A stretch of 64,000 nucleotides of DNA from an uncultured Elusimicrobium sp. (lineage in GTDB: Bacteria; Elusimicrobiota; Elusimicrobia; Elusimicrobiales; Elusimicrobiaceae). The notes beneath the pieces were generated by a model. It was not told the DNA's origin. It saw only the letters and a list, made by a program, of their open reading frames with translations, and made no database searches. Position 1 is the stretch's first letter. Each line of letters begins with the position of its first letter. The position numbers and the translations under genes were made by a program. Shown here piece after piece: positions 38,322 to 48,428 of this stretch. The DNA lies in the NCBI GenBank assembly GCA_947305555.1, contig CAMZDW010000002.1, forward strand, positions 23,858-87,857, given 5' to 3'.

Positions 38322-39461
38322 ATGGACAACGAAACCCAATTAGACAGCGTAAACGAATATTTTAAGCACTTAGGTCAAATTACCCAAGAAGTAAACCGGG
38401 AAGAAACCTCCCGTCTTTGGAAACTTGCCAAAAAAGGCGACGAAAGCGCTAAAAATAAAATTGTGGAAATGAATTTACGGCTGGTTGTTCCGACAGCCAA
38501 ACGTTTTCTGCGCCCCGGCATGGAGCTCATGGATTTGATAGAAGAAGGCAATTTAGGGCTGCTGCAGGCAATTGAAAAATTTGAACCCAAAAAGGGATTT
38601 CGTTTTTCCACTTACGCTATTTACTGGATTGAACAGTATATTCGCAAATTTATCGAAGAGCAATCTGGTTCTATTAAAATTCCCTCCCATGCTTGGGGAA
38701 ATTTGAAGAAGTGGTTCCGTGCTTGGAACGAGTTAAAAGAAGCAAATGGACGTGATCCTTCTTTAAGTGAAATGGCCAAAGAGCTTAACTTAACGGCCCG
38801 GCAAGTCAAATCTATCATGGATACTTTAAATGCTGCCAAGGGGATTGATTCGTTAGCTTCCGTTGTGCATGAAGAAGAAGAAATGACCTTGGAAGACATT
38901 TTGAGTGACGATGGACGAGGAAATCCGCATGACGTATTTGTAAAACGTGAAAATACAAACACGATTAAAAAAAGTATGGAAGATTTAAATGACCGCGACC
39001 GCCAAATTGTCATCATGCGCTACGGTTTAGACGACGATGAACCCAAGACGTTAGGGGAAGTGGCTGAACTACTAGGCCTTTCGCGCGAACGGGTCCGGCA
39101 AATAGAAGAACGGGCCGTGGCAACGTTGCGCCGGGAAGCGGTAAAAGCCGGCATTCTGGAACACGTCCCCGAAAATTTTCGCACCAAAAAATTACATGGG
39201 GCCCTACCTAAAAAAGTACGCACAAATATTTTGGGTGAAGCAGAACCCGATGCCATTTGGAAAAAGATGTTAAAATCAATATCCAAACAGCCTACTGCAC
39301 GAAAATCTGCTACCACAAGCAAGAAAAAAGTGAAAAGTACTAAATCTGTTGCAAAAAAAGTGCAGAAAAAAACTTTCGCCAAAAAGCAAACTCCTGCCAA
39401 GGTGATTCGCAAGAAAAAAGTGGTTTCTGCTAAAAAAATTCAACGCCGTAAAAAGAAATAA
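38322..39461 (+). CDS. sigma-70 family RNA polymerase sigma factor with Lys-rich C-terminal tail
   Basis: Regions 2-4 recognisable (MDLIEEGNLGLLQAIEKFEPKKGFRFSTYAIYWI, LGLSRERVRQIEERA); the ORF opens at 38211 but homology begins near MDNETQLDSVNEYFKHLGQI. Confidence 0.85.
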   Translation: MDNETQLDSVNEYFKHLGQITQEVNREETSRLWKLAKKGDESAKNKIVEMNLRLVVPTAKRFLRPGMELMDLIEEGNLGLLQAIEKFEPKKGFRFSTYAIYWIEQYIRKFIEEQSGSIKIPSHAWGNLKKWFRAWNELKEANGRDPSLSEMAKELNLTARQVKSIMDTLNAAKGIDSLASVVHEEEEMTLEDILSDDGRGNPHDVFVKRENTNTIKKSMEDLNDRDRQIVIMRYGLDDDEPKTLGEVAELLGLSRERVRQIEERAVATLRREAVKAGILEHVPENFRTKKLHGALPKKVRTNILGEAEPDAIWKKMLKSISKQPTARKSATTSKKKVKSTKSVAKKVQKKTFAKKQTPAKVIRKKKVVSAKKIQRRKKK

Positions 39462-39466
39462 TTTAC

Positions 39467-39540
39467 GCCCCCGTAGCTCAATTGGATAGAGCGATTCCGT
39501 CCTAAGGAAGAGGTTGCGAGTTCAACTCCCGCCGGGGGTA
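39467..39540 (+). tRNA. tRNA-Arg (CCT)
   Basis: Acceptor GCCCCCG/CGGGGGT, anticodon loop GTCCTAA, T loop TTCAACT; CCA not encoded. Confidence 0.9.
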
Positions 39541-39545
39541 AAAAT

Positions 39546-39571
39546 AAAAAGCCCACTTAAAGTGGGTTTTT
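39546..39571. terminator. intrinsic terminator after tRNA-Arg
   Basis: AAAAAGCCCACTTAAAGTGGGTTTTT. Confidence 0.8.
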
Positions 39572-39598
39572 ATTCTTTAAGAGTTAGAGTAGAACCCT

Positions 39599-40093
39599 TT
39601 ACTCGGTAAAACAGCCATCGCCAGTACTAGAAGATAGGCAGCCAGTTCCGCTTTTGCCCAATCCTAGCGCTTGGCAGTCCTTTTTATAACCCAGACAATA
39701 TTTCTTTCCATTTAACAACCATAGAAAATAATACTCGTTGCTAACATTGTGCACAGATTGAACATGTTGAGGGTTAGTATAAGTCATCTCATAGCGATAA
39801 CCATGTTTTCCTTCAAAAGAAGTACCTGTTACACTATTTCCATTTTTATCTACAAAACCTAGTGATAAATCACTAATATCCGGAGTGGCAGCAGGATTAC
39901 CAGTTTCCATTTGATACACGGCCAACGCATCTTCCAAAGATTTAAGCGTTGACCATGCTTCGCTGGCACGGCTCTTTTTTACCGCTTTGTTATATTGCGG
40001 CAAGGCTACACTTGCCAAAATGCCGATAATTAATACCACTACCAAGAGTTCTATCAATGTAAACCCTCGTTTATTTTGATTTTTAATTTTCAT
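39599..40093 (-). CDS. type IV pilin-like protein (prepilin)
   Basis: KRGFTLIELLVVVLIIGILASVALPQYNKAVKKSRASEA; SD GGAG. Confidence 0.92.
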   Translation of the reverse strand: MKIKNQNKRGFTLIELLVVVLIIGILASVALPQYNKAVKKSRASEAWSTLKSLEDALAVYQMETGNPAATPDISDLSLGFVDKNGNSVTGTSFEGKHGYRYEMTYTNPQHVQSVHNVSNEYYFLWLLNGKKYCLGYKKDCQALGLGKSGTGCLSSSTGDGCFTE

Positions 40094-40226
40094 TTATATT
40101 CTCCTATGTGTGTTAACTTACAATTAAAATCTACCCCAAAAAAAACGACAAGTCAAGTTTTTTTCTAATCAAAAAACTTCTTGTAGAAAATTCATAAAAA
40201 ATTTATCCTACTAACAAGGAGATTTT

Positions 40227-40838
40227 ATGGAAAAAACAAATCAATTTTTAACGGCCGTAGCAAGGCGCCGTTCGTGCTACGCGCTGAATGGACAAAGTCC
40301 ATTAAATCCGGCACAAATTGAACATCTCGTGCGCGAATGCGTAAAACAAGTACCCAGCGCATTTAACAGTCAAAGTGCACGCGTTCTGGTGCTGTTTCAT
40401 GAACAACATCATCAATTTTGGAAATTAACTCTGGACGTTCTGCGTGATAAAATTCCCGCCGGTAAATTTGCGCCCACACAAGAAAAAATTGCCTCGTTTG
40501 ACGCTGCTTTCGGCACCCTGTTATACTTTGAAGAATGGAAAACAGTAGAGGAATTGCAAGCGAAATTTCCGACGTATAAAGATAACTTTCCGCTTTGGGC
40601 TTACCAATCTAACGGAATGTTGGAATTTATGATTTGGACGGCACTGGCGCAAAGCGGCGTAGGGGCCAGTTTACAACACTATAATCCGCTGATAGATGAA
40701 GGCGTACAACAATTATTTCAAACGCCTCCCTCTTGGAAGTTAATTGCACAAATGCCATTTGGACAACCTTACGAACCACCGCAACCAAAAGATTTTTTGC
40801 CGATTGATGAGCGGGTGCGGATATTAGGCAAGAAATAA
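40227..40838 (+). CDS. nitroreductase family protein
   Basis: RRSCYAL, VPSAFNSQSARVLVL, GVGASLQHYNPLID; SD AAGGAG. Confidence 0.85.
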   Translation: MEKTNQFLTAVARRRSCYALNGQSPLNPAQIEHLVRECVKQVPSAFNSQSARVLVLFHEQHHQFWKLTLDVLRDKIPAGKFAPTQEKIASFDAAFGTLLYFEEWKTVEELQAKFPTYKDNFPLWAYQSNGMLEFMIWTALAQSGVGASLQHYNPLIDEGVQQLFQTPPSWKLIAQMPFGQPYEPPQPKDFLPIDERVRILGKK

Positions 40839-40844
40839 AGCAGT

Positions 40845-40873
40845 AAAAAGGCCCTTTTTCAACAGGGCCTTTT
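40845..40873. terminator. bidirectional terminator between convergent genes
   Basis: AAAAAGGCCCTTTTTCAACAGGGCCTTTT. Confidence 0.75.
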
Positions 40874-40880
40874 AGATGTA

Positions 40881-42485
40881 TTACAGAGGAATGTTTCCCT
40901 TGCGCGGATTGCGTTTCGGGTCGCGTTTAGTACGCAACACTTGGAAGGCCCTCACAATTTTTGCACGCGCTTCGGCCGGTTCAATAATTTCGTTGATAGA
41001 ACCGTTCGTGGCCGCCTGGTAAGGAGAAGCAAACTTATCCGAATATTCCTGCGTCATTTTCATTTTCAAAGCTTCCTTCTTTTCGGGATCTTTTTCAGCT
41101 TTCAAATCGCGCGAATATAAAATTTCCACAGCTCCGCGCGGACCCATCACGGCAATTTCAGCACTGGGGAAAGCAAAGTTAAAATCACCGCCTAAAAACT
41201 TGGAACCCATCGCAATATACGCACCACCGTAGGCTTTGCGCAATACCAACGTTACTTTAGGGATGGAAGCCTCGCTATAGGCATACAACAATTTAGCGCC
41301 GTGGCGGATAATTCCCCCATGCTCTTGTTGTACACCCGGCAAATATCCGCCCGTATCCACCAAGGTTAAAAGCGGAATATTGAATGCGTTTAAGAAACGG
41401 ATGAAACGCGCGGCTTTATCGCTGGCATCACAATCCAACGCACCGCCCAGATGAGCCGGGTTATTAGCTACCACACCGACCACTTGACCGCCTAAACGGA
41501 TAAAACCGGTTACCACGTTTTTGGCAAAATTTTGGTGAATTTCAAAAAAGGCAAAATCATCCGCTAAGCGCCAAATGACGTGATGAATACGAAACGCTTT
41601 TTTCGGATCCATTTCGCAAATCCGTTCCAGAACGGGTACCTGGCGGTTAGCTAAATCACTGGTGGTGTCTAGGGCAGGGGCTTCCTCGCAGTTTTGCGGC
41701 AAGAAAGATAACAGCTCACGCACTTGGCGGAAACAATCTTGTTCCGACTTGGCCACAAATTGGCACACGCCGCTTTTTTCGCTGTGCGGTTTACTGCCGC
41801 CCAAGGAATCAAAATCCACCTCTTCGCCGGTGGCCGCTTTGACAGCGCCCGGGCCTGTGATAAACATGTGGCTAATCCCTTCCACCATAAAAATAAAATC
41901 AGTCAGTGCCGGAGAATAAGCCGCTCCCCCCGCACAAGGACCTAAAATAACAGAAATTTGGGGAATCAAACCAGACGCTTTTACGTTACGATAAAAAATT
42001 TCGCCAAACCCGTTCAAGCTGTCCACCCCTTCCTGAATACGTGCACCGCCGGAGTCAAAAAGCCCGATGACCGGGATTTTCGCTTCAATAGCCCGGTCCA
42101 TCAAATCGGCAATTTTACGAGCATGAGCTAACCCAAGAGAACCGCCCAGCTGCGTAAAATCTTGCGCGAAAAGGGCCACTTCGCGGCCGTTAATACGTCC
42201 AAATCCAGTAATGACGCCGTCCCCTTTGATATGTTTATCTTTAATACCAAAATCAGTGCAGGAGCTTTCCATCAAACTTTCTATTTCAAAAAAGGAATCT
42301 TTGTCTAACAGATAAGAAATACGTTCGCGCGCCGTCATTTTGCCTTTTTCGTGTTGTGCTTTTACTTTGGCTTCACCGGCGCCTTTTTGGGCATCTTGGG
42401 AAATTTGTCTAAATTTAACTAAACTGGCCGGAGCCGGTTCGTTGGATGGTTTATCCAACCGCGGATCTTCAAAAAGTTCAATCAT
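40881..42485 (-). CDS. acyl-CoA carboxylase carboxyltransferase / methylmalonyl-CoA decarboxylase alpha subunit
   Basis: LFDSGGARIQEGVDSL, GPCAGGAAYSPALTDFIFMV, VDTGGYLPGVQQEHGGIIRHGAKLLYA; start at MIELFED behind SD GGAGGGA. Confidence 0.9.
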   Translation of the reverse strand: MIELFEDPRLDKPSNEPAPASLVKFRQISQDAQKGAGEAKVKAQHEKGKMTARERISYLLDKDSFFEIESLMESSCTDFGIKDKHIKGDGVITGFGRINGREVALFAQDFTQLGGSLGLAHARKIADLMDRAIEAKIPVIGLFDSGGARIQEGVDSLNGFGEIFYRNVKASGLIPQISVILGPCAGGAAYSPALTDFIFMVEGISHMFITGPGAVKAATGEEVDFDSLGGSKPHSEKSGVCQFVAKSEQDCFRQVRELLSFLPQNCEEAPALDTTSDLANRQVPVLERICEMDPKKAFRIHHVIWRLADDFAFFEIHQNFAKNVVTGFIRLGGQVVGVVANNPAHLGGALDCDASDKAARFIRFLNAFNIPLLTLVDTGGYLPGVQQEHGGIIRHGAKLLYAYSEASIPKVTLVLRKAYGGAYIAMGSKFLGGDFNFAFPSAEIAVMGPRGAVEILYSRDLKAEKDPEKKEALKMKMTQEYSDKFASPYQAATNGSINEIIEPAEARAKIVRAFQVLRTKRDPKRNPRKGNIPL

Positions 42486-42551
42486 ACTTCCCTCCAAAAT
42501 CGGTATATTTATATTTTACTATATAACCAAGCTCAATGCAGAAAAAGATAG

Positions 42552-43730
<1,179 letters not shown>

Positions 43731-43761
43731 AAAACGGGGCTCTTTTTAAGAGCCCCGTTTT
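43731..43761. terminator. bidirectional terminator between convergent genes
   Basis: AAAACGGGGCTCTTTTTAAGAGCCCCGTTTT. Confidence 0.85.
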
Positions 43762-43774
43762 AAATCCTTTTGAA

Positions 43775-44992
43775 TTAGGCCTGTGGTTGCGGTTGGACCA
43801 GCTGAGATGATTTGCGTGAGTAGATTTTGTCAATAATCACTGCAATAGAACCATCCCCCGTCACGTTACATGCCGTACCAAAAGAGTCCATGGCAATGTA
43901 AAGCGCAATCATTAAACCTTGTTCCGCCGGGCCGAATCCCAGCATACTTTGTAAAATACCCAGGGCCGCCATAATTGCGCCGCCCGGAACACCCGGAGCA
44001 GCCACCATCGTTACTCCCAGCATACAAATAAATCCGGCAAAGTGCGCCACGTTCACCGGTTGACCGCTCATAAATACAATGGCTAAAGCACAAGCTACAA
44101 TCTTCATCGTACTACCGGAAAGGTGAATCGTAGCACATAACGGCACGACAAACCCAGCTACTTGTTCACGCACACCCAGTTTGATTGTTTGACGCAACGT
44201 AACAGGAATTGTAGCGGCTGAGGATTGCGTCCCCAAAGCCGTTGCATATGCTACCAACATCGTTTTAAGCATGGAAAACGGATTTTTATGTGCAACAATC
44301 CCGGCTAGCGTAAACTGTAACACAAGCATCGCAGCCGTAATTGAAAAAATCAGCACAATAATTTTGGCAAATACCCCCAAAACTGCGGCTACTTGCCCGC
44401 CAACGGTCATATTTAAGAAGATGCCGAAAATATAGTATGGAAGCAACGGGATAATCACGCGCACAATTACTTTATCTACAATATCACGCAAATCCACCAT
44501 GATTCCTTTTAAACGCTCTCCCTGGATGGTGGCCATCCCTAATCCGAGTGTAAAGGCAAGCACCAGCGCTGTCATTACATCCATCAAAGGAGGCATGGCC
44601 ACTGTAAAATATGGTTTAAGTTCCGTAGCGGCTTCAAAAGAAGCGATTCCGTTCGAGGCATCCAATAAAAAAGGATATGTAAAATCGGCCACGGTAAAAC
44701 TAAAGAATCCGGAAGCCAACGTAAATCCGTACGCGAGTGCCGCTGTAATAAACAACAGTTTGCCGGCAGCCCGTCCCAATTCAGCAATGCCGGGGGCCAC
44801 CAACCCTACAATTAAAATTGGAATCATAAACCCTAAGAAATTGCCAAACAGACCGTTAAAAGTTAACACAGCGCGTACTGCCCAAGCTGGGAAAAATAAA
44901 CCACATCCAATACCTAAAATAATCGCGCAGATAACCCCTGGGAGTAGCCCCCATTTTAAGCGCACGTGTAATTTACGTTTACGAAATTTCAT
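43775..44992 (-). CDS. dicarboxylate/amino acid:cation symporter (DAACS family)
   Basis: Multi-TM; ATALGTQSSAATIPVTLR serine-rich motif, PGVPGGAIMA; start behind SD GAGAGGGG. Confidence 0.88.
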   Translation of the reverse strand: MKFRKRKLHVRLKWGLLPGVICAIILGIGCGLFFPAWAVRAVLTFNGLFGNFLGFMIPILIVGLVAPGIAELGRAAGKLLFITAALAYGFTLASGFFSFTVADFTYPFLLDASNGIASFEAATELKPYFTVAMPPLMDVMTALVLAFTLGLGMATIQGERLKGIMVDLRDIVDKVIVRVIIPLLPYYIFGIFLNMTVGGQVAAVLGVFAKIIVLIFSITAAMLVLQFTLAGIVAHKNPFSMLKTMLVAYATALGTQSSAATIPVTLRQTIKLGVREQVAGFVVPLCATIHLSGSTMKIVACALAIVFMSGQPVNVAHFAGFICMLGVTMVAAPGVPGGAIMAALGILQSMLGFGPAEQGLMIALYIAMDSFGTACNVTGDGSIAVIIDKIYSRKSSQLVQPQPQA

Positions 44993-45042
44993 ATTAAAAA
45001 CCCCTCTCTTTTTTATATTATACAATTTGTTATAATACTTCT

Positions 45043-45600
45043 ATGCAAGTAAAAATCAATATCGATGGCGGATCACGCGGAAATCCGGGGCCAGGCGCTT
45101 CGGCTTATGTGATTTGTGATATGCACGGAAAAGTCCTTTCTCAGGAAGGATTTTTTATGCCCCATTGCACCAATAACCAAGCTGAATATACCGCTTTAAA
45201 GTTAGCTCTGCTTAAGTCAGCCGAACTGGGAGCCACAGAGCTTTTTATTCAATCGGATTCTCTTTTACTTGTTAAACAATATTTGGGAGAATACAAAATC
45301 AAAAATGCAGATTTAGCAGCCCGGATGCAGGTCATCCGCCGATTGGCCTCCCCCTTTCAAATCCATATTGAGCACGTGTTGCGCGAACGAAATAAAGCCC
45401 CCGATGCTTTAGCCAATAAAGCCATGGATGCCAAGCAGTCCCTGGGATTTAATCCCCTTTCTTACGTACCGGAAGATAGTGAAATTGTGGCCACTCCTTC
45501 CGCAAAAAACCTTGTAAACGGGGTAGAAGTAAAACCTGTCGTTCGCAAAAAAGGCCCTACAAAACATCCAAGCCAACCTGATTTATTCGGCGATTTTTAA
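45043..45600 (+). CDS. ribonuclease HI-like protein with C-terminal extension
   Basis: INIDGGSRGNPGPGASAYVI, NNQAEYTALKLAL, IQSDSLLLVKQ, RNKAPDALANKAMD. Confidence 0.88.
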   Translation: MQVKINIDGGSRGNPGPGASAYVICDMHGKVLSQEGFFMPHCTNNQAEYTALKLALLKSAELGATELFIQSDSLLLVKQYLGEYKIKNADLAARMQVIRRLASPFQIHIEHVLRERNKAPDALANKAMDAKQSLGFNPLSYVPEDSEIVATPSAKNLVNGVEVKPVVRKKGPTKHPSQPDLFGDF

Positions 45601-45617
45601 TTTGCTACAATATAGTT

Positions 45618-45953
45618 GGACAGCCTAGATAACCGCTTCCGGCCGAGTACGGACTTGGAAGAGGAACTTCCGGACTCCACAAGGCAGTGTGCCGTTTGAA
45701 AAGACGGAACGGCGGAACTATATTTCCGCTGGATGGAAAGTGCCACAGAAAATAAACCGCCCGCAAGGGTAAGGGTGAAAAGGTGCGGCAAGAGCGCACC
45801 GCACGCCGGGTAACCGGCGTGGCAGGGCAAACCCCGCATGGAGCAAGGCCAAGCCGGTCCACACGTAGCCTGCGTTCGTGACCAAGTAGGCCGCTTAGAG
45901 TAATGGTTATCACAACTCGCAAGAGTTGACAGAATCCGGGGTATTGGCTGTCC
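45618..45953 (+). ncRNA. rnpB: RNase P RNA, bacterial class A-like
   Basis: P1 GGACAGCC/GGCTGTCC; GAGGAACTTCCGGACTCC, GCCACAGAAAATAAACCGCC, GGCAAACCCC, TTGACAGAATCCGG conserved elements. Confidence 0.93.
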
Positions 45954-46064
45954 CCTCTTTTTTGAAGGCCAAAAGACCCAAAATATATTGGGTCCTTTGG
46001 CCCTCGTTATTTTATACAAAAAGTGTTACACTGAGGATAGAAACCCAGAAAGGAGCGTGTATCT

Positions 46065-47414
46065 ATGTATAAAGTTTTTCTTCTTGCCAGTATTCTATTT
46101 TTGGGAGTTTCTTCCGGTTTTGCTCAAGTTTCAAAAATTGTAAAATCCGTCGAGAAAACCGGAGAAATAGCGCCTCAAGTAGAAAGAGCTGTCTCTAAAC
46201 ATATTGCTCAATCTTACGTTGCACAACCTATTACACGAGCCGTCCAGGCCACCGTAGCAAATTCCACTATCAATGTTTCCCCATCTGTATCAGTCACATT
46301 AAAAAAGCACAGCCACGACATGTTATTTACAAAGGCTTTATTATCTTCTCCGACATCTTCCAATTGGAAAGATTATCAAAAGCAGTTTTATTATTCAGTC
46401 GATGAACGCGAAGGTTTTCAGCAACTCTTAACCTCAGATTTACCGAAAATGATGTCACTTCGTCCCGAACAGTTGTCTTTAGAAAATTATATTTACGACC
46501 AAATAAAAAACAATAATTCCGTCTTCATTGAACCCCTGTACCATAGCTTTTTATTAAAGGAATTAAAAACCACCCCTGAAATTATCCCCTACGCAACAGG
46601 GGCAGCCTTTTCTCCCCACGAAAAACGGCTTGATCCACGCCAACTAGGGTGGATTTCCAGTAAAATGATGAGTGTTATTAGTTCTTCCAGCAAAATATTG
46701 CAATTTGTACCAAATGATCCTTATGCCATGGCCGTACATTCTTTCTATGTGGGCCTATATAAAAAATTTGACCCATTACTGGGAAGCCTCTTAGGCGACT
46801 TTAAACTCGTCCGATTGGATGGCAGAAATTTTAATTTCGAACAATTTTTCTTACAGGATGCTCAAGGGAAAGATTATGTTATTTACAATGAAGAACCCTA
46901 TAACGAACGGAGCGAAGAAGAAGCAGGCAACTTTAATTATTTAATAGATACAGCACAAAGAGAAAGTGCCATTCTATTGCAAAATCTTCCTAAAAACCAG
47001 CGGTTTGCTGTATTAAACGATGATTTGGAACCTCTCCAAAATTTTAAATCCTGGGCGGAAAAAGGCTTACTGGGTGAAAATAGCAGAGTAGATACATTTG
47101 AGGATGGAAATGATTTGTTACGGGCAATCAAAAATGGAGCACGCTACGATATGATCATTACCGATATTGTTGTTCCCAACGGGGGAAGAGGCATGATGCC
47201 TGACTTACGTAACATGGATCAACAGGTTACTGTTTTGGCCATGAGTAAACACGGCCGTGTTAAAGTAGGGGCCTTATCTTTGTTTGAAGGTGGAATGGAT
47301 GGTTATATGCCGTACACGCCTGCTATGAATGACCCCAACGTAGGATATTGGGAGTTCCTGCGTGCATGGCGAAACTATCTAGACAATAAAGCTCTTTATG
47401 GATGGAGCCGTTAG
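46065..47414 (+). CDS. exported protein with C-terminal response-regulator receiver-like domain
   Basis: Signal peptide MYKVFLLASILFLGVSSGFAQ; C-terminus RFAVLNDDLEPLQ...DMIITDIVVPNG...VTVLAMSKH...GGMDGYMPYTP. Confidence 0.65.
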   Translation: MYKVFLLASILFLGVSSGFAQVSKIVKSVEKTGEIAPQVERAVSKHIAQSYVAQPITRAVQATVANSTINVSPSVSVTLKKHSHDMLFTKALLSSPTSSNWKDYQKQFYYSVDEREGFQQLLTSDLPKMMSLRPEQLSLENYIYDQIKNNNSVFIEPLYHSFLLKELKTTPEIIPYATGAAFSPHEKRLDPRQLGWISSKMMSVISSSSKILQFVPNDPYAMAVHSFYVGLYKKFDPLLGSLLGDFKLVRLDGRNFNFEQFFLQDAQGKDYVIYNEEPYNERSEEEAGNFNYLIDTAQRESAILLQNLPKNQRFAVLNDDLEPLQNFKSWAEKGLLGENSRVDTFEDGNDLLRAIKNGARYDMIITDIVVPNGGRGMMPDLRNMDQQVTVLAMSKHGRVKVGALSLFEGGMDGYMPYTPAMNDPNVGYWEFLRAWRNYLDNKALYGWSR

Positions 47415-47436
47415 TTGATTTTGTAAAGGAAAAATA

Positions 47437-47466
47437 AAAAGGGAGGCCTTAGCAGCCTCCTTTTTT
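47437..47466. terminator. terminator between convergent genes
   Basis: AAAAAGGGAGGCCTTAGCAGCCTCCTTTTTT. Confidence 0.85.
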
Positions 47467-47468
47467 AT

Positions 47469-48419
47469 TTAAGATGGTTTGTTAGTTGGATGAGGTGGTA
47501 ATGTAAACCAAAAAGTTGCCCCTTGGCCTAAACCGGCACTGATGACTCCGATTTCCCCACCATGTGCATTGATAATTTCCTGAGCAATGGACAAACCAAG
47601 CCCCCAGCCCTGTTTACGTAAATTACGGTCATTATCCGCTTGGTGAAATTTTTGGAATATTTTTTCCTGCTCATAATGAGGGATTCCCGGGCCGTTGTCC
47701 GCCACTTTGCAGGTTAGCTTACCGTCCCCATCTACCCAAAAACTCACATCAATACGCCCACCTTGTGGCGAAAATTTAATAGCATTCCCAATTAGGTTGC
47801 TCATCACTTGTGAAATCCGAAATCGATCCGCCACCACTGTTACTTCGGCCGGATATTCATATTTCTGTAAAAAAATTCCTTTTTTTTGCGCGTTAACGGA
47901 TTGTAATGCAATCACGTCTGAAATTAGTGTATTAAAATTAAAAGATTGATCATCTAGTTTAAATCGGCCCGATTCAATAAGCGAAATATCCATCAAATCT
48001 GCCATGAGCATATTCATGTTGTCCGTTGCTTTTAGAATATTATTTAAAGCGACTTGATCACTATTTCCACCACCCTGGGGATTATCCATCATTAGCACAG
48101 AAGCAAAGCCCTGAATAGACGAAAGTGGCTGTCGCAAATCGTGCGCCACGATAGACATAAATTTAGAGCGGATGTCGTTAAGTCGCGTAAGTTCCTGGTT
48201 AGAAAGACGTAACTTATTCACCATCCCTTCCAGCATATTTACTTTCCCGGAAAGTTGCTGTTGCAGAGAAGAGATTTGTTGCTGATAATTATGCTCCGCC
48301 TTCATAATGGTACGGTTCATTTTTTTCAATACAAACCGTTTGGTAATCCAATACGTTAGTAAAGACAAAATTCCTGCCACCAGTAATGAATACGATAAAA
48401 ACATTTGCCACAACGTCAT
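47469..48419 (-). CDS. membrane sensor histidine kinase (orphan)
   Basis: N-terminal TM, HisKA MSIVAHDLRQPLSSIQGFA, N-box NLIGNAIKFSP, DNGPGIP, GWGLGLSIAQEII. Confidence 0.92.
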   Translation of the reverse strand: MTLWQMFLSYSLLVAGILSLLTYWITKRFVLKKMNRTIMKAEHNYQQQISSLQQQLSGKVNMLEGMVNKLRLSNQELTRLNDIRSKFMSIVAHDLRQPLSSIQGFASVLMMDNPQGGGNSDQVALNNILKATDNMNMLMADLMDISLIESGRFKLDDQSFNFNTLISDVIALQSVNAQKKGIFLQKYEYPAEVTVVADRFRISQVMSNLIGNAIKFSPQGGRIDVSFWVDGDGKLTCKVADNGPGIPHYEQEKIFQKFHQADNDRNLRKQGWGLGLSIAQEIINAHGGEIGVISAGLGQGATFWFTLPPHPTNKPS

Positions 48420-48428
48420 AAAGTCCCC

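Noticed and set aside
39220-39461. Lys-rich sigma tail as a frameshift artefact
   Set aside because: The tail continues in frame to a stop just before tRNA-Arg and its composition is coherent; still worth checking in relatives.
45597-46019. ORFs of 140 and 105 aa on the minus strand
   Set aside because: They are antisense to rnpB; conserved RNase P RNA elements explain the sequence.
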